A stretch of DNA of 20,918 nt, taken from contig DATIWM010000355.1 of NCBI GenBank assembly GCA_035519355.1, positions 1 through 20,918 on the forward strand, written 5' to 3'. This DNA comes from DAOMFB01 sp035519355. Its GTDB lineage: Bacteria; Acidobacteriota; Thermoanaerobaculia; UBA5066. Both the position numbers and the translations under genes were made by a program. The notes beneath the pieces were generated by a model. It saw only the letters and a list, made by a program, of their open reading frames with translations, did no database searches and was not told the DNA's origin. How positions within the stretch are numbered: the first letter of the stretch is position 1; each line of letters begins with the position of its first letter. This document shows positions 1 through 9,177 of this stretch, piece by piece.

Positions 1-276
1 CACCTCGAGGAAGGCCACCCCGCGCAGCCCCGTCCCGAGAGCCTTCATGGCCGCCTCCTTGGCCGCGAAGAGGCCCGCGGCATGCTCGGCGAAGGCGGGG
101 GAGGAGCGGGGGCGACGGAGCTCGCCGCCGCGGAACACCCGCGAGAGAAAGCGGTCCCCGAACCGGGAGACCGCCCTCTCCACGCGAGGCACCTCACAGA
201 GGTCGACGCCGAGGCCGAGGACGACCCGGCCGTGGGGAAGAGCCGCCTCGAGCGAGACGGAAAGGGGCCCGGTCAC
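1..276 (-). CDS. acpS: holo-[acyl-carrier-protein] synthase, 3' end outside window
   Basis: AcpS transfers 4'-phosphopantetheine from CoA to the serine of acyl carrier protein, activating it for fatty acid synthesis in the cytoplasm. The 92 residues present hold the family's N-terminal motif, here VVLGLGVDLCEVPRVE at about residues 18-33 with the metal-binding Asp25, and the second motif FAAKEAAMKALGTG at 70-83 with Glu74. The family is usually about 120-130 residues, so the last third lies beyond the window edge. The GTG start is chosen because it overlaps the stop of the upstream 93-residue gene in a GTGA junction and no later in-frame start precedes the first motif. This leaves about 16 residues ahead of the usual start of the fold, a little long for the family. 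It probably shares a transcript with the membrane-protein gene upstream. Confidence 0.9.
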   Translation of the reverse strand, partial: MTGPLSVSLEAALPHGRVVLGLGVDLCEVPRVERAVSRFGDRFLSRVFRGGELRRPRSSPAFAEHAAGLFAAKEAAMKALGTGLRGVAFLEV

Positions 277-554
277 ACCGCGCCGTCCCCGGCGGTTTCG
301 ACGTGGCCGAGCGAGCTTCTCCGCCAGGCCTCGAGGTCGCGAATGGCGATCCCGAGGTGGATCAGGCCCAGCCCGACGAGAAAGCTCCGGAAGTACGGGG
401 AGACGAGGAGCGGCTGGATGAACGTGGGCGATCGGGCCACGATGCGGCGGAGCCAGAAGAGGCTCCAGGGAGAGAGCGTGAGGAACGCCCCGGCCTCGGC
501 GAAATAGAGGATGGTCAGGAACCGCAGGAGTTTCGAGTCCACGACCGGGGCCAT
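273..554 (-). CDS. small membrane protein of unknown function (93 aa)
   Basis: I do not recognise a family. The 93-residue product has two likely membrane segments, about residues 8-33 (LLRFLTILYFAEAGAFLTL and on) and 52-74 (FRSFLVGLGLIHLGIAI). A short basic and aromatic loop lies between them, and the C-terminal tail is polar. It overlaps acpS by 4 nt (GTGA), so the two are likely translated together, but this does not prove a shared function. There is no clear Shine-Dalgarno sequence. Instead a TAGAAT -10-like hexamer ends 6 nt before the ATG, the spacing expected of a leaderless transcript. It could be a minor envelope protein; the coding call rests on the overlap with acpS and the hydrophobic pattern. 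Confidence 0.7.
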   Translation of the reverse strand: MAPVVDSKLLRFLTILYFAEAGAFLTLSPWSLFWLRRIVARSPTFIQPLLVSPYFRSFLVGLGLIHLGIAIRDLEAWRRSSLGHVETAGDGAV

Positions 555-560
555 CCCGGC

Positions 561-566
561 ATTCTA
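561..566 (-). promoter_or_regulatory. -10-like element of a possible leaderless promoter
   Basis: On the minus strand TAGAAT (5 of 6 matches to TATAAT) lies 6 nt before the ATG at 554. There is no convincing -35 at the usual distance; CTGACG is 21 nt upstream, which is too far. The hexamer sits in the loop of a short inverted repeat (CCGGC...GCCGG). The spacing fits transcription starting at or next to the A of the ATG. Inference only. Confidence 0.35.
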
Positions 567-589
567 GAGGCCGGTATCAGGGGGGGGCG

Positions 590-2467
590 TCAGTGCGGCC
601 TCGGCGAGTCGTTTCTCGGCGCGGCGGGAGCGTGCGGCGCCGGGGCCGGCGCCGGCCCCGGATCGGATTCGCGCCGTGCAGGCGCCGGGGCGGCGGCATG
701 TGGCGCCGGAGCCGGCGCGGAGCGCGACAGCGGCGCGCGCGCCGGCGCCTCGCGCCAGTCGCCGTCGGCGCCCCGACGGACCGGCGTCTCCCGGGCACGC
801 AGTCCGTCGGCCGCACGGGGAGCCCGCCAGCCGGTGTCGTTCTGACCCGGAACCTCGGTCGGGCGGGGCGAGAGGTCGCGCGGCGCCGTAGAGGCCGGGG
901 AGCGCCAGCCGTTCTCCCGCACGGGGTCGGGCTTCCGGGTGGACGAAACCTCGGTGCGGCTGGTGGCGCGGCTTCGCGCGCCCGTCGTTCGCCAATCGTC
1001 CCCCCTCACCGACGCGGCCTCTCCGCCGCGCGGCCTGAGCAGCGCGTCGGGTGAGACGGGGCGGAGCGATTCCCGGGCGCGGAGCGGGGCGAGCGACCTC
1101 CGAAGCTCCTGCTCGGCGGCCGGCGTCAGGTTCGCGTCACGGCGGAGGAGCGCGGTGAGGCCCTCGTTCACGGGAAGGGGGTTCCGTGACGCCGGGGACT
1201 GGGAGATCTTCCGGACCGCTTCCCGGACCGCCGCGGAAGCAGGCGCCGCGCCCTTCTCGATCCGGAGAGGCGACGTGGAGATGATCCCCGTTTCACCGGG
1301 CCGCAGCGGAACGTGTTCCCCGCGAACGATGTCGCGCGACGGATCGAGCCGGCCGCCGAGCCGCGTGGCCGGTGCGTAGTTCCAGCCGCGCGGGTCGATC
1401 CGTGTCAGATCCGCCAGCCCGCGGAAATGGGGAAAGCGGGGGCTCCCGGTCGACCGGTCCCAGTGGTTGCCGTAGTACCCGATCGGGCACCACCCGACGT
1501 ACGACGGCGAATAGCTCCAGTAGACCCAGGCGGGCGCGTAAGCCGAGCCGGGCATCCAGACCCAGCCGTACGCGCTCTCCCAGAACCACGATCCGTAATG
1601 GTAGGGAAGCCAGCCCCAGGGCTCGTAGGAGACCCACGTCAGGCCGCAGGGCGTCCAGCGCCAGGTTCCGTAGGTGTAGGGGCGCCAGTCGGGGGAGACG
1701 GCCGGCCGCCAGCACCAGCGGTCGGAGGAGGAGGCGTAGACCCAGCTGCCGTTGTCATCGAAGCCGGCCAGCGACGACTCGTACTCGTAATCGGAGGCGA
1801 CCCACGTGGCGGCGCCGCCCTGCGGACGCCGGTCGCTCCGCTCGTCCACGAAACGCGTGAACCGGTCCCGGGGCGGATCGAGGTTCTGGACGTCGATCTC
1901 GTTGCTCCCGAGGACGAAGGCGTACTGTCCGGCGCGGAGAACCTCCTGGCCGCCCCGGCCGACGACCGCGGCCTCTCCCGAGAGGACGTAGACCTCGGTG
2001 CCACGCCTCCCCGCGTCGACCCGGACGTGACCTCGACCTTCGACGACGACGGTCGCATCGTCGGTGTCGAGGCGGAAGGCCCGCTCACCACTCTCCGCGG
2101 AGCGAATCTCGGCGGCCACGGCCCCCCGAAGGAGGAAGAGCAGATCGCGGTCATCGTCCGATTCGTACGTCCGGACCATCCGGTCGAATCGAAGCTCGGT
2201 CTTCAGATCGGCCCGGACGAGGTTGCCGCTCGCCAGGACGACCTCGGCCCTCGAGCCGGCGCCGGTCACGAGCCGGTCCCCGGAAAGGACGGGGGTGTTG
2301 ATGCGGGCGGTCTCCTCGTCGGACGCGCTGGAGAGAAGGGCCACGTCCGCACCGGCATAGGAGACGTAGGAGTAGGACTCGCGCTGGCCCGCCGCCGGGA
2401 GCGACAGAACCGCGCCAATGATGAGAGCGGCGGGAGTCAGGTAGTGGCCGCGCCTCAACGTCGTCAT
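590..2467 (-). CDS. secreted FecR-domain protein with Trp/Tyr-rich (DUF6600-like) region and disordered tail
   Basis: 625 residues. Residues 1-27 look like a signal peptide (basic MTTLRRGHYL, hydrophobic core, PAAG). Residues about 50-190 resemble a FecR domain: DRLVTGAGSRAEVVLASG, LLRGAVAAEI, then DDATVVVEGRGHVRVD and AVVGRGGQEVLRAGQ. Residues about 225-345 are extremely rich in Trp and Tyr, with repeated YGTW/YGSWFW/YGWVWMP units, like the DUF6600 domain that often follows FecR in acidobacterial and proteobacterial proteins. The tail (about 485-625) is low-complexity, with four spaced WR motifs and a Pro-Ala-rich end. In this architecture FecR is probably a periplasmic or surface module rather than an iron anti-sigma factor; no sigma gene is adjacent. 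The ATG is preceded by GGAAGGCGGAGG. The frame stays open 260 codons further upstream, but that part runs antisense to def and lacks any signal sequence. Function unknown. Confidence 0.85.
   Translation of the reverse strand: MTTLRRGHYLTPAALIIGAVLSLPAAGQRESYSYVSYAGADVALLSSASDEETARINTPVLSGDRLVTGAGSRAEVVLASGNLVRADLKTELRFDRMVRTYESDDDRDLLFLLRGAVAAEIRSAESGERAFRLDTDDATVVVEGRGHVRVDAGRRGTEVYVLSGEAAVVGRGGQEVLRAGQYAFVLGSNEIDVQNLDPPRDRFTRFVDERSDRRPQGGAATWVASDYEYESSLAGFDDNGSWVYASSSDRWCWRPAVSPDWRPYTYGTWRWTPCGLTWVSYEPWGWLPYHYGSWFWESAYGWVWMPGSAYAPAWVYWSYSPSYVGWCPIGYYGNHWDRSTGSPRFPHFRGLADLTRIDPRGWNYAPATRLGGRLDPSRDIVRGEHVPLRPGETGIISTSPLRIEKGAAPASAAVREAVRKISQSPASRNPLPVNEGLTALLRRDANLTPAAEQELRRSLAPLRARESLRPVSPDALLRPRGGEAASVRGDDWRTTGARSRATSRTEVSSTRKPDPVRENGWRSPASTAPRDLSPRPTEVPGQNDTGWRAPRAADGLRARETPVRRGADGDWREAPARAPLSRSAPAPAPHAAAPAPARRESDPGPAPAPAPHAPAAPRNDSPRPH
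640..661. repeat. 22-bp perfect GC palindrome inside a coding region
   Basis: The 11-nt half CCGGGGCCGGC (640-650) is followed directly by its exact reverse complement (651-661). It lies in the Pro/Ala-rich end of the FecR-domain protein, encoding part of GPAPAPAP, about 50 bp before the stop codon. Alternating Pro and Ala codons at high GC easily create such palindromes, so it may be a coding by-product. As RNA it could fold near the 3' end of the mRNA, but there is no loop and no T-run. Confidence 0.6.
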
Positions 2468-2605
2468 CCTCCGCCTTCCCGTATGCGACGCCCGTACCAG
2501 CCCGTCCCGTCCCCCGGCGGAGACGGCTTGACCGGCAAACCCGGCCCCTGCAATCTCCTCGGCGCGACGACGGGCCGGAAGTGAGGCCCCCGGAGGACGA
2601 TTCGA
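2468..2605. other. divergent spacer between the FecR-domain gene and def
   Basis: These 138 bp must hold the 5' ends of both flanking genes. On the plus strand TTGACC at 2528-2533 resembles a -35, but no good -10 follows at 16-18 nt. On the minus strand a GGAAGG/GGAGG Shine-Dalgarno stretch precedes the ATG at 2467. On the plus strand GGAGGA (2592-2597) serves def. I see no RNA gene or repeat here. Confidence 0.5.
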
Positions 2606-3121
2606 TTGGCCATCCGTGAGATCGTGAAGTACGGCGACCCCCGGCTGCTCGCCCCGAATCAGACGGTCACGAGCTTTGGGGATCCGGCTCTCCTCGAGTT
2701 GATCCGGGACCTGAAGGAGACCTGCTGGGCCGCCCCGGGCCTCGGCCTCGCGGCGCCCCAGGTAGGCGTCAACCTCCGGGTGGCCATCGTCGATCTCTCG
2801 GTCGGGAAGGACCCGTCGAAGGTGATCGTTCTCGTCAATCCGTCCGTCGTCGCCGCCCGCGGGAGGGTTCGAGACGAGGAAGGGTGCCTCTCCCTTCCCG
2901 ACCTCGTCGAGGTCGTCGAGCGTCCGGAGGACGTGACGGTCGAGGCGCTCGACGAGACCGGCGCCGCGCGGACGATCGACGGCCGCGACCTGCTCGCGAG
3001 GGCGTTCTGCCACGAGATCGACCACCTCGACCGCCACCTCTTCCTCGACCGGCTCTCCAGCCTGAAAAAGAGCCTTCTCCTCCGGAAGGTCTCGAAACGG
3101 CGGAGAGAGGGAAGCTGGTGA
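2606..3121 (+). CDS. def: peptide deformylase
   Basis: A metalloenzyme that removes the formyl group from the initiator methionine of new proteins at the ribosome. All three family motifs are present in this 171-residue protein: GLGLAAPQ at 45-52, EGCLSLP at 92-98 with metal ligand Cys94, and HEIDHL at 136-141 with His136, His140 and catalytic Glu137. Length is normal. The start is TTG, 8 nt after GGAGGA, and gives the standard MAIREIVKYGDPRLL beginning. After the HEIDHL motif the usual LDG is LDR. The common partner fmt (formyltransferase) is not next door; the next gene is a convergent protease 37 bp away. Confidence 0.96.
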   Translation: MAIREIVKYGDPRLLAPNQTVTSFGDPALLELIRDLKETCWAAPGLGLAAPQVGVNLRVAIVDLSVGKDPSKVIVLVNPSVVAARGRVRDEEGCLSLPDLVEVVERPEDVTVEALDETGAARTIDGRDLLARAFCHEIDHLDRHLFLDRLSSLKKSLLLRKVSKRRREGSW

Positions 3122-3158
3122 CCCGGCCGGGCCGCCGGGGAGTCGGCGACCGGCGACG

Positions 3159-6100
3159 TCACCGTTCGGGTGGCGGCAGAGGCGACGGGATCGTGCGGGG
3201 GTAGGGCGCCGATTGCCCTGCGGTCGGGGTGCAGGCGAGCAGGACATGGACGTTCGTCACGGAGATCGCGTCCAGGAAGAAGCCCTCGTACTCGGTGTTC
3301 GAATCGGTCGTCAGGCGCCAGCGGATCCGGACGGTCTTGCCGTCGTGGGACGGAGAGAGGCTGGTCTGATAGCGCGTCCAGTCGGTGAGGCCCGTGTTCT
3401 GCTTCGGACCCGTGAAGGCGCCCTGGGTGCCCGGGTAGCGGCAGGCGTTCTGCGGGGGAGCCTTGGTCTTCGCGAGGGTGTCGGGGTAGCCGGCGGGGCT
3501 GGTGGGGGGGAGGTCGGACCAGGAGGCGCCGCCGTCGGCCGACATCTCCACGATGACGCCGTCGAATTGGGACTCGAGGTTGTAGCGCGTGCTGTACGAA
3601 AGGACCGAGCCCGCGCCGAGCGTGAGGGGAGGCGTCGTCAGGGAGGCGCAGGTGCGGGCCGGATAGAACCCGGAGTCCGGCGCGGCGTGATACGCGTGGG
3701 AGCCCGAAACGGCCTGCGTCGCCGTGATCCGCCAGGGAGGCTCGCCCGACATCTTTCCGCCGCCGTCCCCTCCGTCGTCGCTCCAGGTTCCGAGGTCTCC
3801 GGAGGGACCCGAGGCCGCTGACATGAAGGCGACCGAGTTCGTCTCCTCGTTCCCGCCGTTCGGGCCGTTCCCGCCCCTGTTCGAGTCCTCCGCGCGGACG
3901 ACGTAGAGGTACGACGTCCCCTCCGAGACCCCCGAATCCTCGAACTGCAGGCCCGGGACGCTCACCACCCGGGTGCCGGGCACCCCGGGGCTCAGGGCCT
4001 CCGAGCGGTAGACGTTGTAGTGGAGGTTCGTTCCCTCGACGCAGCCCGCGCTCGCCGGCTCCCAGCCCAGGCGGATCCGGCAATCGGTTCCGACGGGGGT
4101 CGCGGAGGTCACGCCCGCGAAGACCGGCTTCCGGTCGCAGCGGCCCCCCGCCGTGACGGTCACGCACCCCCCGGGGGGACCCTCGCCGCAACCGTCCGCA
4201 CCGCGGAGGACGTACGAGTAGGTGGTGCCTCCTTGAGCGCGCGCATCGGTGAAGGAGCTTCCCGGAGCCTGCCCGACGTACTGGAACGTCCCGATGTCGG
4301 TGCGGCAGTCGCCGCTCGACCGATAGACCTGCGTGACCGTCGAGCCGGGAGCCTTCGTGAAGGAGAGGTCCACACCCATGACGGGATCGCTCGCGGCCGA
4401 GAGGGCCGTCGGCGCGGCGGTCACCTTCGAGGCGCACGAGGCCATCGATGCGACGAGGGCGTAGCCCTGACGGTCCGTGTCAGATCGCCCGTTGCCGGGT
4501 ACGCTCGACGCCGTCACGGTGAGCGTGTAAGTGCCCGCGGCCGGCGCCGAGATCCTCACCTGCTCGACGCTGTTGACGCGGTCGGCCTCTCCGCCGCCGG
4601 CCGAGTCGCCCGAGGACGCGAGAACGTTTCCGCGCCAGGTGTTCGCGCCGTCCGTGACGGTCAGGTCGAGATCGTTGACGAGGGCCTGCGCGGCGCCGAG
4701 GGTCCCCTCGGCGTCCGACCAGACGAGCGTCACGCGGAGTTCCTGCCCGGCGCCGACCGTGACGGTGGTGCTGTGGCTCTCCCCGGTCTTCATCCCGTCC
4801 GGGTTGGCGAGGCTCCAGACGCGCAGCTTCCGGGCGTCTCCGTCGAAGAAGAGGTTGCTGTCGAGGAAGACCCGTCCCCAGCCATACCCGAAATTCCCGA
4901 AGCCCGGACTGTCGCCGAGGGGGAGCGTTCCGTTCAGGAGCACGGCCTTGACGAGCGGGGCCGGTGGCTCCAGCCGGTCCGCCGGCGACCGGCGGCCCGT
5001 CGGGTAGAAACCGTCGGCGAAGTACTGGCGGAGAAGCGCCGAGGCGCCGGCGGCGGTCGGGCAGGCCATCGAGGTTCCGCTCAGCTTGTTCGTCAGGCAG
5101 ATTTCGGAGGTGTGCCCCGTGTCGCCCGAAGCGGACGAGACCTGCTCTCCCTCGGCCACCACGTCGGGCTTGATCCGCCCGTCGGCCGTCGGGCCGCGGC
5201 CGGAGAAGCCGGCGAGAAACGTACTGATGCCGTGCCCGGTGGCGCCGACCGAGACGACGTTCTTCGCGTTACCCGGAGACCCTGTCGACGTCGGAGCCGG
5301 TCCGCTGTTGCCCGCCGAATAGAAGATCGCCATCTCCTCGTGGTCGAAGAGGAAGCGGTCGACATCCTGATCCTCGGAGGTGTAGTCGCCCTGGGTGGCG
5401 TTGCCCCACGAATTCGAGTGGATCCGGGCCCGGCCTGAAAGGGCCTGCAGGTAGAGAGCGTAGAGGTCGGGGTCGACGAGACAGCCGGTCGCGTCGTTCC
5501 CGATGTCCTGAAAGAGAAGCTGGGCGTTGGGCGCCATGCCGTCCCCCGGGTCGATCCCCGGGAATTCCGGCGTGGAGGGCGTGAGGTAGTTGTCCCCGAC
5601 GGCCGTCCCGCTCGTGTGCGTGCCGTGGTACGTGGCCGCGTCGTCGCCGCAGAGCAGGTTGTTGTCGTAGGCCGTGGCCCCCGGATGGACCCAGTAGGCC
5701 ATCACCTTCTTTTCGGGGAAGAGGGTTCCCGTGGCCGGCGGGACGGTGTTCTCCGCATCCGTGACGTCGCTCGCGGAGGCCGACTTCCTGAAAAAGCACG
5801 TTCGCGTGTCGCAGCCCGAGTCGGCGACGGCGACGATCTGCCCCGTCCCGGTCAGGCCGTGCGAGAAGAGCGTGCAGGTCGTGCACGCTCCGCCCGAGAT
5901 GCTGCTCTCCTGGTTCGACTGGACCGGTCCGAGAGAGCCGTTGTTGAAGAGACGGGCCGGTTCCCAGGGCTCGAGCCAGGCGACGCCCGGGATCGCCGAC
6001 ACCTCGCGGACGAAGTCCCGGGCGACGGAAGCGGGGACGTCGTATCGGAGCCTCGGCGCGACGGGATCCTCGCGGGCCATCGTCTGCGTCACGCCCGGGA

Positions 6101-6635
6101 CGCGGGCGAGGATGGTCCGGGAGACTCCATCGAGAGAGGCGTCCGGGAAGAGCTGGACGGTGATCCCGGGGGAGGTCTGCGGCGATCCGGGACGAAGGCG
6201 CGGGGAGACCTTGTAGCCCGGATTCCACGTTCCCGTCCAGCGGACCGCCTGGCTCTCCCTGAGGAGCGTCTCGGCGCGCGGCGTCAATCGGACCTGGAAC
6301 GCGTTCTCCGGCAAGTAGCCGAAGAACCGGACGCCGAGGTTCTCGAGCCGCTCCTTCTCGTCGAGGCGGCCGGGGAGAAACTGGACGACGCCGTAGTCCG
6401 GGGCGTCGGGTTTCTCCCGGAGGCCGGAGGCGGCGAAGTCGGGAGCCTCGGTCAGAGGATCGAAGACGGCGGCGGAGAGCCGGAGGAACCGGCCTTCCCG
6501 CGGCGCCGCGGCGCGCGCCCGGGGGTCGACGGCGGCGAGGGAGACCTTGCCGGGAACGGCCGTCGCAGCCGGCAGGGACGCCCCGGCCAGGAGCGGCGCC
6601 AGCAGCAGGGCACGCAGTCCGGTGGCTCCGGTCAT
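3159..6635 (-). CDS. secreted subtilisin-like (S8, KP-43-type) serine protease with C-terminal accessory domains
   Basis: 1158 residues. The N-terminus is a signal peptide (hydrophobic LLLAPLLAGASLPAATA), followed by a propeptide to about 245. The catalytic domain (about 255-580) shows all S8 residues: Asp272 in VAVADSGCD, His337 in YHGTHTSG, oxyanion Asn443 in SAGNSG and Ser522 in SGTSMACP. The sequence IHSNSWG and the beta-barrel that follows (about 585-735: GWGRVFL, LVWSDAEG, VNDLDLTV) point to the KP-43 subgroup. Two Cys-containing fibronectin III-like domains (about 735-830 and 835-940) and a jelly-roll or MAM-like domain (about 945-1135) end the protein. No membrane anchor is visible, so it is probably released or surface-associated. 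The ATG at 6635 is preferred over an in-frame TTG at 6650 because GGAGGGG lies between them as its ribosome-binding site. The response-regulator gene lies 36 bp upstream on the same strand. Confidence 0.93.
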   Translation of the reverse strand: MTGATGLRALLLAPLLAGASLPAATAVPGKVSLAAVDPRARAAAPREGRFLRLSAAVFDPLTEAPDFAASGLREKPDAPDYGVVQFLPGRLDEKERLENLGVRFFGYLPENAFQVRLTPRAETLLRESQAVRWTGTWNPGYKVSPRLRPGSPQTSPGITVQLFPDASLDGVSRTILARVPGVTQTMAREDPVAPRLRYDVPASVARDFVREVSAIPGVAWLEPWEPARLFNNGSLGPVQSNQESSISGGACTTCTLFSHGLTGTGQIVAVADSGCDTRTCFFRKSASASDVTDAENTVPPATGTLFPEKKVMAYWVHPGATAYDNNLLCGDDAATYHGTHTSGTAVGDNYLTPSTPEFPGIDPGDGMAPNAQLLFQDIGNDATGCLVDPDLYALYLQALSGRARIHSNSWGNATQGDYTSEDQDVDRFLFDHEEMAIFYSAGNSGPAPTSTGSPGNAKNVVSVGATGHGISTFLAGFSGRGPTADGRIKPDVVAEGEQVSSASGDTGHTSEICLTNKLSGTSMACPTAAGASALLRQYFADGFYPTGRRSPADRLEPPAPLVKAVLLNGTLPLGDSPGFGNFGYGWGRVFLDSNLFFDGDARKLRVWSLANPDGMKTGESHSTTVTVGAGQELRVTLVWSDAEGTLGAAQALVNDLDLTVTDGANTWRGNVLASSGDSAGGGEADRVNSVEQVRISAPAAGTYTLTVTASSVPGNGRSDTDRQGYALVASMASCASKVTAAPTALSAASDPVMGVDLSFTKAPGSTVTQVYRSSGDCRTDIGTFQYVGQAPGSSFTDARAQGGTTYSYVLRGADGCGEGPPGGCVTVTAGGRCDRKPVFAGVTSATPVGTDCRIRLGWEPASAGCVEGTNLHYNVYRSEALSPGVPGTRVVSVPGLQFEDSGVSEGTSYLYVVRAEDSNRGGNGPNGGNEETNSVAFMSAASGPSGDLGTWSDDGGDGGGKMSGEPPWRITATQAVSGSHAYHAAPDSGFYPARTCASLTTPPLTLGAGSVLSYSTRYNLESQFDGVIVEMSADGGASWSDLPPTSPAGYPDTLAKTKAPPQNACRYPGTQGAFTGPKQNTGLTDWTRYQTSLSPSHDGKTVRIRWRLTTDSNTEYEGFFLDAISVTNVHVLLACTPTAGQSAPYPRTIPSPLPPPER

Positions 6636-6671
6636 CTCCCCTCCGCTCAAGCGGCGTGCTCCGCGGCGATC

Positions 6672-7583
6672 CTACCCGTCCGCCTTCTCGCGCAGGGCGT
6701 CGGTTTTCAGGACGTGATGGAGCGTCCGCGCGAGGTGTCCGGCGAAAGCGACGAGGTGCTCCAGCTCCGGCGAGGCGCCCGGTGCGGGCAGCGGCGCCCG
6801 ACGGTGGAGCCGGAGCGTGCCGATCAGCTCCGGGCCGGCCCAGAGCGGCGCGGAGCAGATCGTCCATTCCGTGGCCGGCTCCCGGGCCTCGCCGGGCATG
6901 CGGGGGGCGCGCTCCGCGCGCGGGTCCTCCTGCAGGGCCAGCGCCGCGATGTGGCCGGGGGGTTCGCCGCCGGGCCAGGTCGAGGAGGTCGTGGCGGAGA
7001 GCTCCACCCGCCCCGGGCGCCGGAGGTGGAGCGTCACGCCGTCGGCCTCGAACGTGGCGGCGATCCGGTCGAGGATTCCTCCGAGCCGCTGGCTGCGGAT
7101 CTCTTCGGAGGCGGCCTCCTCCGCTTCCAGCTTCTCCGTGATCTCCTGCTGCAGCTCGAGGAGCTGCGTCCGGGCCGTCAGCGCGTCGAGGAGACTCTTG
7201 ACCCGGAGGGCGTTCTTCACGCGGGCCTTCAGCTCGCGCGCCGAGAACGGCTTGGTCACGTAATCGTTCGCCAGCGCCTCGAAGCCGGCGAGGAGATCCT
7301 CTTCCTCCGTCCGCGCCGTGACGAAGATGACCTGCGTCCCGGCCGTCTCGGGCGTGGTCTTCACGCGGCGGCAGACCTCGTAGCCGGAGAGATCGGGCAT
7401 CCGGACGTCGAGGAGGATCAGGTCGGGCTTCCGCGCCGCGACCTTCTCCAGCGCCTCGGTGCCGGAGATGGCGCTGTCGAAGTCGCAACCGAGCTCGTAG
7501 GCGATGTAGGAGGCGACCTCGCTCTGGAAGGGGTCGTCGTCCACCAGGAGGATGAGCGGCGAGGTCGTGCGCGTGCCGAACAT
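6672..7583 (-). CDS. response regulator with GAF-like output domain
   Basis: 303 residues. Residues about 8-128 form a receiver domain: acidic Asp15-Asp17 (LLVDDDP), phospho-acceptor Asp59 (LILLDVRMP), Thr89 (FVTAR) and Lys111 (TKPF). A coiled-coil-like linker (about 130-165, LLELQQEITEKLEAEEAA) leads to a C-terminal domain (about 165-295) that looks like a GAF domain (DRIAATFEADGVTLHL, then WTICSAPLWAGPELIGTLRLH). No DNA-binding or enzymatic output is visible, so it probably acts through protein contacts. No histidine kinase is adjacent. The ATG at 7583 is chosen because the receiver begins right after it. An upstream in-frame start at 7667 would add a non-conserved stretch running over the cysS start. 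No Shine-Dalgarno is evident, and a good promoter sits only about 12 nt before the ATG. The protease gene follows after 36 bp. Confidence 0.88.
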   Translation of the reverse strand: MFGTRTTSPLILLVDDDPFQSEVASYIAYELGCDFDSAISGTEALEKVAARKPDLILLDVRMPDLSGYEVCRRVKTTPETAGTQVIFVTARTEEEDLLAGFEALANDYVTKPFSARELKARVKNALRVKSLLDALTARTQLLELQQEITEKLEAEEAASEEIRSQRLGGILDRIAATFEADGVTLHLRRPGRVELSATTSSTWPGGEPPGHIAALALQEDPRAERAPRMPGEAREPATEWTICSAPLWAGPELIGTLRLHRRAPLPAPGASPELEHLVAFAGHLARTLHHVLKTDALREKADG

Positions 7584-7595
7584 CGGGGGTTGGGC

Positions 7596-7624
7596 CTTAT
7601 CCCACGCTGGCAAATGGGCGTCAA
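7596..7624 (-). promoter_or_regulatory. sigma-70-like promoter of the response regulator gene, probably leaderless
   Basis: Read on the minus strand: TTGACG (7624-7619), a 17-nt spacer, then GATAAG (7601-7596). That is 5 of 6 and 4 of 6 matches to the consensus. A start 6-7 nt further on leaves only a few nucleotides before the ATG at 7583, which agrees with the absence of a Shine-Dalgarno sequence. Confidence 0.55.
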
Positions 7625-7644
7625 GTCGCCGAGAATCCGGCGCC

Positions 7645-9098
<1,454 letters not shown>

Positions 9099-9102
<4 letters not shown>

Positions 9103-9127
9103 CAGGCGGGCCCCGGCGCGGTTCAAT
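9099..9127 (+). promoter_or_regulatory. promoter of the aro-his-trp operon
   Basis: TTGACA (9099-9104), a perfect -35 that contains the cysS stop codon, is followed after exactly 17 nt by TTCAAT (9122-9127), a 4-of-6 -10. The predicted start is at about 9134-9135, only 3-4 nt before the ATG of the leader peptide, so the leader would be translated from a leaderless transcript. The -10 is bracketed by a perfect 6-bp inverted repeat (GCGCGG 9116-9121, CCGCGC 9128-9133). The weak second position of the -10 lowers confidence. Confidence 0.65.
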
Positions 9128-9137
9128 CCGCGCGGTC

Positions 9138-9176
9138 ATGTTGTCGCTGCGTCACTGGTACGGTCACCACACCTGA
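9138..9176 (+). CDS. leader peptide MLSLRHWYGHHT of the aro-his-trp attenuator
   Basis: A 12-codon reading frame, ATG at 9138 and TGA at 9174-9176. The codons are His (9153), Trp (9156), Tyr (9159), Gly, His (9165), His (9168), Thr. Five of twelve residues are His, Trp or Tyr, all rare amino acids and all end products of pathways encoded by or fed by the operon that follows. This composition is the hallmark of ribosome-mediated attenuation, as in enterobacterial his and trp leaders. There is no Shine-Dalgarno, but the predicted transcription start lies 3-4 nt upstream. Leaderless trp leader peptides are known, for example in Sinorhizobium meliloti. The peptide itself probably has no other role. 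It is too short for standard gene callers. Confidence 0.8.
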   Translation: MLSLRHWYGHHT

Positions 9177-9177
9177 A

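Noticed and set aside
2528..2556. TTGACC followed by CAATCT as a def promoter
   Set aside because: The -35 is fair but the -10 candidate at 17 nt matches only 2 of 6 positions; not convincing.
3122..3158. Bidirectional terminator between def and the protease gene
   Set aside because: Only short GC-rich partial repeats and no T-run on either strand.
2468..3247. Upstream extension of the FecR-domain frame into an 885-residue reading frame
   Set aside because: It runs antisense through def, is rich in charged low-complexity sequence and lacks a signal peptide; the ATG at 2467 gives signal peptide plus ribosome-binding site.
2659..4437. Leftward open frame of about 592 codons across def and the protease end
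   Set aside because: It is antisense to def and is another frame of the protease; no domain, Arg/Gly/Pro-rich composition.
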